Shown here: positions 53,024 through 61,908 of the stretch, one piece after another | Layout: each line of letters opens with the position of its first letter | How positions within the stretch are numbered: position 1 is the first letter of the stretch | From: Udaeobacter sp963725505 | GTDB taxonomy: Bacteria > Verrucomicrobiota > Verrucomicrobiia > Chthoniobacterales > UBA10450 | Assembly (NCBI GenBank): GCA_963725505.1 | Contig: CAVRYN010000007.1 | Location: 346,516-410,515 of the forward strand | Reading direction: 5' to 3' | DNA length: 64,000 bases | Program-made: the position numbers and the translations under genes | Notes under the pieces: generated by a model | Databases searched by the model: none | Told to the model about the DNA's origin: nothing | Seen by the model: only the letters and a program-made list of their open reading frames with translations

Positions 53024-54274
53024 ATGAAACGTTTTCTCTACGAGCTGAGCGAAAGCTGGAAGATCGCTGCGGCGCAGATGCGCTCGAACATGACGCGTTC
53101 CACTCTTACCGCACTCGGCGTCATTATTGGCATCGTGGCCGTGACGTTGATGGGGACAGCCATCGGCGGAATTCAAGTCGGGTTTGACAAAAGTATGGCC
53201 ATCTTCGGCGATGACGTTCTCTACGTCGGACAATGGCCGTGGAGGAATGTGGACGACTGGTGGAATTACCGCGATCGCAAGAAGATCAAGACCGAATACG
53301 CGGAGGGGCTTAACCGCATGATCGCTATGACGCCGAACTCTAACCTCACCATCGCGATCCCGACCTCCAGTGTTTACCGCAGCGTCAAATACACGGACAG
53401 CGAAGTGAACAATGTTTTGATCCGCGGCACCGTGTCGGATTACATCATCACATCGACATTTGATTTCAAGGAAGGTCGCTTTTTCAACGAACTGGAATCT
53501 CGCGGCGGCGCCAACGTCTGCGTGATTGGTTACGATGTGGCCGATGCACTTTTCCCGTCCGCCAGTCCGATTGACAAATCGGTCCTGATTAATGGTCAGC
53601 CTTTCAAAGTGATCGGCGTTATTTCCCGGCAAGGCTCGTTTCTCGGACTCTTCAGTCTCGATTCAATCGTAGTAATGCCGCTGCCCGCATTTCAGAAATA
53701 TTTCACCGCGAAAAGCGAAGCGGAAATTCTCGTAAAAGTGAAGGACAAGACGAAGCTGGTCGACGCGAAAGACGAACTCACGGGCTTGATGCGACGTGTG
53801 CGGGGATTGTCTCCGGAAAAAAGAGACGACTTCAGCATCAACGAACAACAGGCATTGAAGAGCACGCTCGATCCGATCAAGAATTCAATCGCCATAGCGG
53901 GACTTTTCATCACGGGTCTTTCGCTTTTCGTCGGGGCGATCGGGATCATGAACATTACTTTCGTGAGCGTAAAGGAACGGACGAAAGAAATCGGGACGCG
54001 CAAAGCGCTGGGCGCGCGGCGGCGCACAATTCTTCTTCAGTTTCTTATCGAATCGACTGCGCTCTGTCTTCTCGGCGGTTTTATCGGGCTCACCTTTGCT
54101 TATGTGATGTGCTTCGGAATCGGCAAAGCTTTTCCGTCTTTTCCGATTAATTTCTCATTCAATTTGGTCGTGGTGAGCATGATCGTTTCGGTTTTGACCG
54201 GACTGTTCTCAGGATTCGCGCCAGCTTGGACTGCGTCGCGTCTCGATCCGGTAACGGCGCTGCGGTACGAATGA
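53024..54274 (+). CDS. MacB-type ABC permease (FtsX fold), first copy
   Basis: 416 residues. An N-terminal helix (STLTALGVIIGIVAVTLMGT), a periplasmic MacB domain (GRFFNELESRGGANVCVIGY) and three C-terminal helices starting with GLFITGLSLFVGAIGIMNIT, then VKERTKEIGTRKALGARRRT. It ends FAPAWTASRLDPVTALRYE. Its stop overlaps the start of the second permease. Confidence 0.92.
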   Translation: MKRFLYELSESWKIAAAQMRSNMTRSTLTALGVIIGIVAVTLMGTAIGGIQVGFDKSMAIFGDDVLYVGQWPWRNVDDWWNYRDRKKIKTEYAEGLNRMIAMTPNSNLTIAIPTSSVYRSVKYTDSEVNNVLIRGTVSDYIITSTFDFKEGRFFNELESRGGANVCVIGYDVADALFPSASPIDKSVLINGQPFKVIGVISRQGSFLGLFSLDSIVVMPLPAFQKYFTAKSEAEILVKVKDKTKLVDAKDELTGLMRRVRGLSPEKRDDFSINEQQALKSTLDPIKNSIAIAGLFITGLSLFVGAIGIMNITFVSVKERTKEIGTRKALGARRRTILLQFLIESTALCLLGGFIGLTFAYVMCFGIGKAFPSFPINFSFNLVVVSMIVSVLTGLFSGFAPAWTASRLDPVTALRYE

Positions 54275-55539
54275 GTTTCAAGCGCAAGATCGCCATGTTA
54301 TTTCGCGAAATTATAGCGATGGCTTTGAGTTCGTCCTAGGCGCGAACAAGCTCCGCTCTGCGCTGACCATGACCGGGCATTACGATTGGCGTGTTCTCTA
54401 TCATTTCCGTGATGACAGCGATCGGCGCGCTGCAAGCATCGATCGAAAGTGGCATAAGCTTTCTCGGTTCGAATATTTTTCAGTTCGGGAAATACCCGGT
54501 AAACGTGAACGTCACCGGCGAGATCAAGAAAAAATATCAGAACCGCCGCAACGTCACGTATCGCGAGGCCTTGCATTACTACAAGCTGATGGAAGGAAAC
54601 GCGCGCGAGATTTGTCTCAAGTGTTTCGGTTACGAGTTGAAAGGTCAGGCAGTTTATAATGGCGTGAAGACAACGCCGAGTCTCCTCATCGTCGGGACGA
54701 ACCGCAGCTTTCTCGCGGCGAATGCTTATACGCTCGGCTACGGCCGCAATTTGAACGATGAAGATGTTGCTCTCTCGCGCCGCGTAATCGTCGTCGGAAA
54801 GATGGTTGAGAAACGATTGTTTCCGCACGAATCACCCATCGGCAAAGTCATCCGGATGAGCGGACATACTTACACTATCATTGGCGTGTTCGCGGAAAAA
54901 GGCACCTCCTTCGGTCAAAGTCAGGATGACCTTTGCATCATGCCGATTACGCGATTCTTCGAAGACTTCGGTGAAGCGAAACGAACGGTGAATATCGCAA
55001 CCCAATCATTCTCGCAGGAAACGTATAATGGCACGCTCGATAAAGGCATCGGCGCGATGCGCATTGCACGTGGACTGCGCGCGGATCAGGAAAACGATTT
55101 CGAGATTTACTCAAACGACTCGCTCAAGAGCGCGTTTACTTCGATTGCGGGCGTCGTGCGCATCGGCGCGTTTGTCATCAGTTTCATTGCGCTCGTGGCC
55201 GCCGGCATCGGCATTATGAACATCATGCTGGTGAGCGTAACCGAACGAACAAAAGAAATCGGCGTGCGCAAATCGATCGGGGCGCGCAGTCGCGATATTT
55301 TGCGGCAATTTTTAACCGAAGCGGTTTTTATCTCTGAGGCAGGCGGAATCCTGGGGATTATTCTCGGTGTGATCGGCGGCGATCTACTCGCAGTCTGGCT
55401 GAAGGCAGACATCATTTTCCCATTCGGCTGGGCGATCGCCGGTCTTCTTGTCTGCTCTGCAATCGGCATCGGCTTCGGTCTCTATCCCGCCTACCGCGCC
55501 GCAAACCTCGATCCTATCGAAGCACTGCGTTATGAGTGA
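54271..55539 (+). pseudogene. MacB-type ABC permease, second copy, with N-terminal frameshifts
   Basis: ATG 54271 (ATGA overlap with the first permease) opens MSFKRKIAMLFREIIAMALS. Then two bases too many at 54334-54335 hide LGANKLRSALTMTG, and one extra C at 54378 hides ITIGVFSIISVMTAI. From GTG 54391 the frame is open to the end: RNVTYREALHYYKLME, VSVTERTKEIGVRKSIGARS, YPAYRAANLDPIEALRYE. Corrected length is about 421 residues. The body is intact, so errors in the read are more likely than decay. Together with the first copy it probably forms a heterodimeric permease. Confidence 0.82.
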
Positions 55540-55612
55540 TCGATTTTGTCCACGAGTAGCCGATGCGGTTAGAAAGAAGAGAAGCCATGCTTTCGCTTTT
55601 TCTGGAGACACT

Positions 55613-55666
55613 CCTAAGCAGCGGCCGAAATAGGCGAAATAAACTTTCGTCGAATCATAGTTAGGT
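55613..55666 (+). other. Possible degenerate attC or attI-like site upstream of cassette 1
   Basis: GTTAGGT at 55660-55666 matches the R' core GTTRRRY and lies three bases before the cassette-1 ATG, exactly as in cassette 2. The left partner CCTAAG (55614-55619) is off consensus; CGAAA/TTTCG could pair inside. Low certainty. Confidence 0.3.
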
Positions 55667-55668
55667 CC

Positions 55669-56031
55669 ATGCGTTATTGGATCATCATTCCAATTGCTCT
55701 TGTTGCAATCGGTATCGGCAGTATCGCGGCCGGACTGTTACTGAATCCCCTTCGCCGATCTGAGAATGATATTCGCGAGTGGTTGTTACACCAGGCGCCG
55801 CTCGGCTCCAGTCGCCAAGACGTAATGGTGCTGATAGCCAAGCGTGCCTGGAAGTTCCATCCGGAATACCGCGGACGATTCATCAACAAGAGTGTTCCCG
55901 TTGGTGGGTTCGGAGCCGAGCTCGGGACATATCTCGGCGTGCGCGACATGAAAGTCGATGCTTACTGGAAATTTAGCGTGTCAGACAAACTCGCCGAAGT
56001 ATACGTCAACAAATGGCAAGAAGGCTTCTGA
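55669..56031 (+). CDS. Cassette 1: membrane-anchored protein of unknown function
   Basis: 120 residues: one N-terminal membrane helix (YWIIIPIALVAIGIGSIAAG), then RRSENDIREWLLHQAPLGSS and a compact domain ending LGVRDMKVDAYWKFSVSDKL. The pattern LGTYLG...VDAYWKF...LAEVYVNK is one I associate with small hypothetical proteins of gene cassettes. The stop is followed one base later by attC1. Function unknown. Confidence 0.7.
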   Translation: MRYWIIIPIALVAIGIGSIAAGLLLNPLRRSENDIREWLLHQAPLGSSRQDVMVLIAKRAWKFHPEYRGRFINKSVPVGGFGAELGTYLGVRDMKVDAYWKFSVSDKLAEVYVNKWQEGF

Positions 56032-56032
56032 G

Positions 56033-56160
56033 ACCTAACCAGGCGATGAAGCTAACGGCCACTATCGTACGGCTTTGAGAATCCTCTCGATGATCTCCAT
56101 ACTTTCTCCGCAGCTTGGCCGCAGCCCCGGTGGCCGTAGCTTATCTTGTTCTCGTTAGGC
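56033..56160 (+). other. attC1 recombination site
   Basis: ACCTAAC (56033-56039, RYYYAAC) and GTTAGGC (56154-56160, GTTRRRY) are perfect core sites. Inner arms GAAGCTAACGGCCACT and GGTGGCCGTAGCTTATC pair. 128 bases. Confidence 0.75.
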
Positions 56161-56162
56161 CT

Positions 56163-56657
56163 ATGCGCGCTCTCGTCGCGATCTCCCTCCTGCTCATAGC
56201 CGAAGCACTAGCGGCCGAGCATGGCTTCGTCTCGCCGAACGGCGAGTTCGAAGCTTACACGATCCCGGCCAATGAGGACGGCAGCGGAATGAAACTCTTT
56301 CTGCATCGCGCCGACGCACGCGATGCGGGCGCGCTTCTGAGGCAAAACAATCGTTGGATTGACGCGAAGTGGTCTCCGGATTCGCGGTTTCTTGCTGTTA
56401 TCGATCATCTCGACGGACACATTTCTGATGTTTACGTCTTCGGCGTCGGCGCTGATGACGCGGCCCCGACACTTCTCTATCACACACCAGAGTTGCACAC
56501 ATACGATGTGCGGTGGGACGTTTCGGGCTGGCATGTACTGCGCCGCGAGATCGTGTTAGATAAACAGGTAAAGTATCAATTCCCCGGCAGGATCACACAC
56601 GAGCAGATAGTCGCGCCGATTGGCACCAAACCATTGAAGCTTGAACCAACCGAATAG
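56163..56657 (+). CDS. Cassette 2: secreted protein of unknown function
   Basis: 164 residues from ATG 56163, two bases after attC1. Signal peptide MRALVAISLLLIAEALAAEH. The mature part has one beta-propeller-like blade (NRWIDAKWSPDSRFLAVIDH) as in TolB/WD40-like proteins, then SDVYVFGVGADDAAPTLLYH. Too short for a whole propeller. An earlier in-frame start would lie in attC1 and is not used. TAG is immediately followed by attC2. Confidence 0.7.
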   Translation: MRALVAISLLLIAEALAAEHGFVSPNGEFEAYTIPANEDGSGMKLFLHRADARDAGALLRQNNRWIDAKWSPDSRFLAVIDHLDGHISDVYVFGVGADDAAPTLLYHTPELHTYDVRWDVSGWHVLRREIVLDKQVKYQFPGRITHEQIVAPIGTKPLKLEPTE

Positions 56658-56753
56658 ACCTAACCAACCGATGAAGCCAACCGCCCCATTCGGATACAAC
56701 TTTGGTGAGATTTTTACAGCACCCTGCGGTGGCTTATCTTGTTCTCGTTAGGT
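56658..56753 (+). other. attC2 recombination site
   Basis: ACCTAAC (56658-56664) and GTTAGGT (56747-56753) are perfect cores. It shares CGATGAAGC..AAC.GCC and GGCTTATCTTGTTCTCGTTA with attC1, so both sites belong to one family. 96 bases. Confidence 0.75.
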
Positions 56754-56815
56754 GGACTCAAGCGGCAGCGGCGCCGAGCAGTGCTGCGAGCCATGACACT
56801 CGACGACAGGGCGAC

Positions 56816-57415
56816 ATGATGGCAAACACTGATTCTCGCGTAACGATTCACATGGTGGCGAGCCTCGACGGCTTCATCGCTCGAAAGGATGGGCGCGTCG
56901 ACTGGCTCGAAACCTCAGACGAATTCGCAGGCGGGGAGACCCTGGACCCGGGCTTCGTCGAGGCCTTCCTCAAGACGATCGACTGCTACGTGATGGGGTC
57001 GCGAACCTATGAGACCGCGCTTCGTTTTGAAGCCAAAGGCTTGGGGTGGTCGTACGGCGACAAACCCACCTTCGTCCTCACTAGTCGCGATCTGCCGCGA
57101 ACCCGGGATACCGTCAAGTTCTACTCAGGCGATCTTGCGCGGTTCGTGAATGGGCACCTGCGGCCCACGTTCCGTACCATCTGGTTTGTTGGAGGCGGTG
57201 TAGTTTCCGGCGAATGCCTTCGTCTCGGGCTGGCCGATGAAGTTCGTTATTCGATCCTGCCGATCTTGATCGGCGATGGGATACCGTTCTTCGAGAAGCT
57301 CGACAAAGACATCGCCCTCCATCTGGCGGAGGTCAAAGCCTATAAGAGCGGCATGGTGGAGCTTTGTTACAAGGTGCGAGGACATCGTGGCGACCCACGG
57401 AACGCCACCACCTAA
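56816..57415 (+). CDS. Cassette 3: dihydrofolate reductase-family (RibD C-terminal-like) protein
   Basis: 199 residues from ATG 56816 (a second ATG follows at 56819). IHMVASLDGFIARKDGRVDW, VMGSRTYETALRF, TFVLTSRDLPRTRDTVKFYS and IWFVGGGVVSGECLRLGLAD are the NADPH-fold segments of the yyaP/RibD_C branch. It is not a trimethoprim-resistance DfrA. Members of this branch are frequent in gene cassettes; substrate unknown. The stop TAA is inside the attC3 core. Confidence 0.85.
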   Translation: MMANTDSRVTIHMVASLDGFIARKDGRVDWLETSDEFAGGETLDPGFVEAFLKTIDCYVMGSRTYETALRFEAKGLGWSYGDKPTFVLTSRDLPRTRDTVKFYSGDLARFVNGHLRPTFRTIWFVGGGVVSGECLRLGLADEVRYSILPILIGDGIPFFEKLDKDIALHLAEVKAYKSGMVELCYKVRGHRGDPRNATT

Positions 57416-57470
57416 CAATTCACTCCAGCCGACTCCCGGAAGCGGGCGCGGCTGAGTTCAAACGTTAGCT
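57410..57470 (+). other. attC3 recombination site
   Basis: ACCTAAC (57410-57416) and GTTAGCT (57464-57470, one mismatch to GTTRRRY). Inside, CAATTCACTCCAGCCGACTC and GCGCGGCTGAGTTCAAACG pair with the small CCCG GAAG CGGG tip, the classical short 59-base-element layout. 61 bases; unlike attC1/2 in sequence. Confidence 0.8.
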
Positions 57471-57481
57471 AAGGATCTCTG

Positions 57482-58778
57482 CTACTCCAAACCGAGCGCT
57501 TTAAAGGTTGCATCGACGTGTTTGAAATGAATGTCGAGCGAGCAAAGGCGATCGATCTCTGCCTGGTGAAAGTTTCGCGGCGATTTCTGGTTCGCGTTTT
57601 GCGTTTTCGGCAAATGTCCCCTCGCCTTTCCATGTTTTCATCGCGGCGCGTTGCACAGCTTCATACGCGCTCTTCCGCTCCGCGCCCGCTCGCGTAAGTG
57701 CGAGCAAAATCGACTGGCTGAAATAGAGACCCTTCGTCAGAGCGAGATTGTGCGCCATTCGCTCCGGATAGACCTGCAATTTTTCGACGATGTCTCGCAA
57801 TTTCGCGAGCATGTAGTCGAGCAGGATGCATGAGTCGGGCAGAATGATTCGCTCGGCGCTCGAGTGACTGATGTCGCGCTCGTGCCAGAGCGCCACGTTC
57901 TCCAACGCAACAACTGCGTTCCCGCGAATGACGCGCGCCAAACCGCTCAAACGTTCGCTTGTGATTGGATTGCGCTTGTGCGGCATGGCGGAGCTGCCTT
58001 TCTGGCCTTCGCCGAAAAATTCTTCTACTTCGAGAACTTCGGTGCGCTGGAGATGACGAAATTCTGTCGCCCAACGATCGATGCTCGACGCAATCACGGC
58101 GAGCGTAGTCATAAATTCCGCATGGCGATCGCGCTGCACGATCTGCGTCGAGAGTGTTGCCGGTTTTAGTCCGAGCTTCTCGCAAACCGCGCGCTCAATC
58201 TTTGGATCGATGTGCGCGTGCGTGCCGACTGCTCCGCTTATTTTGCCGACGCGGATGCGTTCACGCGTTTGCGTCAGCCGCTCATCCGCGCGGCCGAATT
58301 CGTCGTACATAAGCGCGAGCTTCAGACCGAACGTGATCGGCTCGGCGTGCACGCCGTGACTGCGCCCGATCATCGGCGTCATTTTGAACCGGCGCGCCTG
58401 TTCGCCGATTCCCGTTCGGAGCGATTGCAGATCGTCGAGAAGGATTTGGCATGACTCGTTCAGTTGGACGGCAAGTGTCGTGTCCAAAATATCGGATGAA
58501 GTCAGCCCCTGATGAATCCAGCGTGATGCCGGACCGACCGATTCAGCCACGTTCTCGAGAAAAGCGATGACGTCGTGGTTCGTTCTCTTCTCGATCTCCA
58601 GGATTTTCGGAATTGAAAATCGCGCTCGCTTCCGAATTTCAGCAGCGTCCTCTTTCGGGATCTGGCACAGCTCCGCCATCGCCTCGCAGGCGAGCACTTC
58701 GATCTCCAGCCAAATCTGGAACTTGCGTTCGTCCGACCAGATTTTGCTCATCTCTGGCCGCGAATAACGGTCAATCAC
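57482..58778 (-). pseudogene. purB: Adenylosuccinate lyase, frameshifted near the C-terminus
   Basis: The frame from 58778 gives MIDRYSRPEMSKIWSDERKF, the fumarase-family signature GSSAMPHKRNPITSERLSGL and a full catalytic core. At 57562-57563 one extra base shifts the frame; the native end continues in the other frame as AEIDRLCSLDIHFKHVDATF then KALGLE with a TAG at 57482-57484. Corrected length is 431 residues. PurB acts twice in purine synthesis and is normally indispensable, so a sequence error is likely. Confidence 0.88.
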
Positions 58779-58830
58779 TCTGGCAAGATAAAAGCGGCCG
58801 GCTTAAGCGAAAAGCGTTTTGTTTTTAACG

Positions 58831-58930
58831 GCGCTGCAAAACGGTGCTGCGGCAACGCACTCCAAGCTGAAGCACGAGCGGCACGCAAATTCGCAGCCAC
58901 GTTTGGAGTGCGCGGTGTACCGCCGCTTCC
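58831..58930. repeat. GCACTCCAA inverted repeat
   Basis: CGCACTCCAA (58856-58865) and TTGGAGTGCG (58903-58912) are exact inverted arms in a 230-base gap between purB and the next gene. No gene is seen there. Confidence 0.55.
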
Positions 58931-59010
58931 CAACGACGACTTGCAGGAAACAAAATCGCTCCGGCGACAAATCACCGGAGCGAGTGTTGAAAACCGTTAT
59001 CGCCGCCAGC

Positions 59011-59277
59011 TTAACAAACGCGTGCGCGCAGGAAACGCCCGTTATCGTGCAAACGCACCTGGCCGCTGGCGAGAAGATCCGCCACCGCGGCCACCGTCTC
59101 CCGGTTGCTGTTCGTGCAGGAACTGACCGCCAGGATCAGATCACCCAGGGAAAACCTTGCGCGTCGCTTTAAAATTTGTCGATTTCGTTTCATCTTGTGT
59201 CCGTTTTTTCCATGAGCAGTTCCGGTGCCATTCCGAACTGCGAATATCTCATCCATAAGTCCCATGCAGTTATTCAT
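59011..59277 (-). CDS. Small protein of unknown function
   Basis: 88 residues. The core RARFSLGDLILAVSSCTNSN, RETVAAVADLLASGQVRL looks like a folded helical domain with a Cys. The N-terminal third (GTGTAHGKNGHKMKRNRQIL) is basic and may not be native; an internal Met at KMKRNRQ is another start. Family not recognised. Confidence 0.5.
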   Translation of the reverse strand: MNNCMGLMDEIFAVRNGTGTAHGKNGHKMKRNRQILKRRARFSLGDLILAVSSCTNSNRETVAAVADLLASGQVRLHDNGRFLRARVC

Positions 59278-59326
59278 ACCTTGTTCACTTTACCACTGAC
59301 CGCTGAGCGACACTTTTGTTCAATTT

Positions 59327-60034
59327 TCAAACACGAAAGTTTTGCGCGCTGTGGCATCGGCATCTCCGCCGATGGATCGCCTGGAAGGCGAGCCCACGAA
59401 GGTTACGAACCGCGCGCGGCTTCATTAGCCGCAAGCTCAGCATGTAAAGAGCGGCAAAGAGCGCGATCACCAGCAGGATCCCACGCGATTGTCCATGAAT
59501 AAAACGCATGAGCGCCTCCGGGCTCGTCAAAAGCTCCGGCTCAAGGCGATAAGCTTTGTCGCCAAGGTAAGCCAGGATCGAGCACCAGAGCGCGGAGCCA
59601 GCGATAGTGACGAAACTGAAAACTCCGAAGTTCATCCGAACAATCCCCGCCGGGATCGAAATCAAATGGCGAACTACCGGAAGCAGGCGGGCAAAGAAAA
59701 CTCCGCCCGCCTCGTAGCGGGCCAGCCAATGCTCCGCTTGTTCCAGTTTCTTTTCGCTGAGCAACACGAAACGGCCGTACTTTACGACCAGCGGACGCCC
59801 GATGAACCGCGATGCCCAATACGTGATGGCAGAGCCCAAATACGATCCCAATGTCCCGGCCAGCACTACCCCAACAGGATTCAGTTTTCCTTGCGCGGCT
59901 AAAAATGCAGCCGGCGGAATGACGATTTCGCTCGGGACCGGAAAGATCGAGCTTTCCATCGCCATTAACACGACAATCCCGGTATAGCCGCCGGTCAACA
60001 CCCAGTTGAACCAAGTTTCAAGAAGATGATGCAT
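59327..60034 (-). CDS. DedA-family membrane protein
   Basis: About 235 residues from ATG 60034. MESSIFPVPSEIVIPPAAFL is the DedA signature, followed by FFARLLPVVRHLISIPAGIV with the conserved Arg and Gly/Pro residues. DedA proteins are undecaprenyl phosphate or other lipid flippases. The last 20 residues (LAFQAIHRRRCRCHSAQNFR) come from a dispersed repeat and appear extraneous. Confidence 0.9.
   Translation of the reverse strand: MHHLLETWFNWVLTGGYTGIVVLMAMESSIFPVPSEIVIPPAAFLAAQGKLNPVGVVLAGTLGSYLGSAITYWASRFIGRPLVVKYGRFVLLSEKKLEQAEHWLARYEAGGVFFARLLPVVRHLISIPAGIVRMNFGVFSFVTIAGSALWCSILAYLGDKAYRLEPELLTSPEALMRFIHGQSRGILLVIALFAALYMLSLRLMKPRAVRNLRGLAFQAIHRRRCRCHSAQNFRV
59351..59397. repeat. GTGGCATCGGCATC dispersed repeat at the dedA 3' end
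   Basis: GTGGCATCGGCATCTCCGCC, matching the repeat at 41768-41816 over the first 15 bases. It encodes the C-terminal tail of the DedA protein. Confidence 0.6.
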
Positions 60035-60037
60035 GTT

Positions 60038-60099
60038 GTCATTACGAGCGAAGTCGCCTGCCAAGCCATAGCTTTATGCGAAGGTTGGAGGAATCTCTC
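60038..60099. repeat. GTCATTACGAGCG dispersed element, partial copy 5
   Basis: GTCATTACGAGCGAAGTCGC followed by GCGAAGGTTGGAGGAATCTC; only one end of the element is present, just upstream of the dedA start. Confidence 0.6.
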
Positions 60100-60165
60100 G
60101 ATTCGATGTTGAATGAATTCGCCCTAGTTCAGTCCAAAAACTAAAATCCGCAATTCAAAATTCAC

Positions 60166-61908
60166 ATGTCGATCTACCGGCGCGTTCTCCGCTACTACCG
60201 GCCATTCCTGTGGCAAACGATTTTCGGATTGTGCCTGTCGCTTTTGGGCGTAGGTCTGAACCTGCTCAAGCCGTGGCCGTTCAAGATCATCGTTGACGAT
60301 GTTCTGCGCGCAGGGCCAACGATACGGCCCGACTGGCGCACGTGGGTTCTCCTGCTGTGTCTGGCGCTGATCGGTATCCAGGTTCTTTGGGGAATTATCA
60401 ATTGGATTACAAATTATCTGTTCGTGAAAATCGGCCTGCAGGCGTTGCTTAAGTTGCGCACCGATTTGTACTCGTATCTGCAATTCCTCTCGCTCAAGTA
60501 TCACGACGCGCGGCGGTCGAGTGATTCCAGTTTCCGCGTGGCATACGATTCGCAATCGATTCAGACAATCTACAACAAGGGATTCACCAACATTTTTGGG
60601 TCGGTCATCACGTTGATCGGAACTTTCGTGATCATGCTGCGACTGGACTGGCAGCTTACGCTGGTCTCGCTTGGGATTGTCCCATTGGTTGTCGGCGCCA
60701 TTTATCTCTTTGCGCATCGGATTCGCCGCGAATCGACATCCATTCAAGAACACGAGAGCGCTGTTCTCGCTCAGGCGCAGGAAGGCCTCAGCTCGATCCG
60801 GATGGTGCACGCGTTCGGGCGCGAGGAGTTTGAAGTGCGGCAATTTCACCAGCAAGCCCGCCAGAGTCTGCAAGCCAACCTGCGGCTGACTTTGACCAAC
60901 GTGAACAGCGCCCTCGTAATTAGCACGCTAATGGTAGTCGGCACGGCGGTGATGTATTATATCGGTACGCTGCATGTTCTGGCGGGTACGCTCACACTGG
61001 GCTCGCTTCTGGTTTTCAGCGCGTATCTGCTAATGCTTTATCAACCTCTGGAGTCGCTCACCTACACCGCGTGGGCAATGGAAGGCGCCACCGCGGGCGC
61101 GAAACGCTGCTTCGAAATCTTGGACCGGCAGGACGACGTGGTTGATTCTCCCGGGGCGATTGCCATTTCATCCGCTCAAGGCGCGATCGGATTTCAAGCC
61201 GTAAGCTTCGGCTACGCCGCAGATCGATATGTCTTGCGGGAAATCGATCTGCGCATCGAACCAAATCAAATCGTTGGACTGGCGGGCGGCACCGGAGCCG
61301 GAAAGAGCACGCTGCTCAGTCTGGTCCCGCGTTTTTATGATCCTACAACAGGTTCGATCACACTTGATGGCTGCGATATTCGCCAGATCATAAAGAAAAC
61401 TTTGCGGGCACAGATCGCGATCGTGCTTCAGGACACGTTGCTCTTCTCGACGACGGTTCGCGAAAATATTGCCTATGGCCGATCGGATGCGACCGAAGAA
61501 GAAATTATTGAAGCGGCGCGTCGGGCACAGGCCGACGAGTTTATCCGGGAGATGCCTCAGGGGTACGACAGCCTCGTCGGCGAAAGGGGCGGACATCTGA
61601 GCGTTGGTCAACGGCAGCGCATTGGAATCGCGCGAGCATTTCTGAAAAACGCGCCAATCCTGTTGCTTGACGAACCAACTTCTGCCCTCGATCCGACCAC
61701 CGAGTCTGCGATTATGGAGACAATCAAGGAATTAATGCGGGGCCGGACGACGTTGATTGCCACACATCGCCTGGCGACAATTCATAACCTGGATCAAATC
61801 ATTGTGCTCGACCATGGACGGATCGTTGAACAAGGCCGCGGCCCGGAACTGATCGCGCGCGGCGGTGTTTACGGAAAACTTTACAGCTCGGGACATTTTC
61901 CTTCGTGA
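60166..61908 (+). CDS. MsbA-type ABC exporter (membrane domain plus ATPase)
   Basis: 580 residues: six membrane helices in the first 300, then the ATPase with Walker A GGTGAGKSTLLSLV, Walker B ILLLDEPTSALD and H-loop ATHRLATI. The signature reads LSVGQRQR instead of LSGGQ. Full half-transporter, likely a homodimer exporting lipid or polysaccharide precursors. It starts an operon with a hexapeptide acyltransferase (GTGA overlap) and a GT-B protein, which fits cell-surface glycan export. Confidence 0.92.
   Translation: MSIYRRVLRYYRPFLWQTIFGLCLSLLGVGLNLLKPWPFKIIVDDVLRAGPTIRPDWRTWVLLLCLALIGIQVLWGIINWITNYLFVKIGLQALLKLRTDLYSYLQFLSLKYHDARRSSDSSFRVAYDSQSIQTIYNKGFTNIFGSVITLIGTFVIMLRLDWQLTLVSLGIVPLVVGAIYLFAHRIRRESTSIQEHESAVLAQAQEGLSSIRMVHAFGREEFEVRQFHQQARQSLQANLRLTLTNVNSALVISTLMVVGTAVMYYIGTLHVLAGTLTLGSLLVFSAYLLMLYQPLESLTYTAWAMEGATAGAKRCFEILDRQDDVVDSPGAIAISSAQGAIGFQAVSFGYAADRYVLREIDLRIEPNQIVGLAGGTGAGKSTLLSLVPRFYDPTTGSITLDGCDIRQIIKKTLRAQIAIVLQDTLLFSTTVRENIAYGRSDATEEEIIEAARRAQADEFIREMPQGYDSLVGERGGHLSVGQRQRIGIARAFLKNAPILLLDEPTSALDPTTESAIMETIKELMRGRTTLIATHRLATIHNLDQIIVLDHGRIVEQGRGPELIARGGVYGKLYSSGHFPS

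Larger units (their letters stand above)
55660..57470 (+). mobile_element. Integron gene-cassette array without integrase (CALIN), three cassettes
   Basis: Three short genes in the same orientation are each followed at once by an attC-like site that starts with ACCTAAC and ends with GTTAG; the following gene starts within 3-63 bases of the GTTAG core. No tyrosine recombinase of the IntI type is encoded in the window. The array sits between the MacAB operon and the 3' end of purB, 12 bases from the purB stop. Cassette lengths are about 490, 590 and 720 bases. Confidence 0.75.

Noticed and set aside
56816..57415. Cassette 3 as a trimethoprim-resistance dihydrofolate reductase
   Set aside because: The sequence is of the RibD_C/yyaP branch, not DfrA or DfrB; resistance cannot be inferred.
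59011..60034. Missing tRNA or rRNA genes in the gaps
   Set aside because: I looked for tRNA-like cloverleaf ends and rRNA motifs in the intergenic stretches and saw none; the gaps are repeats.
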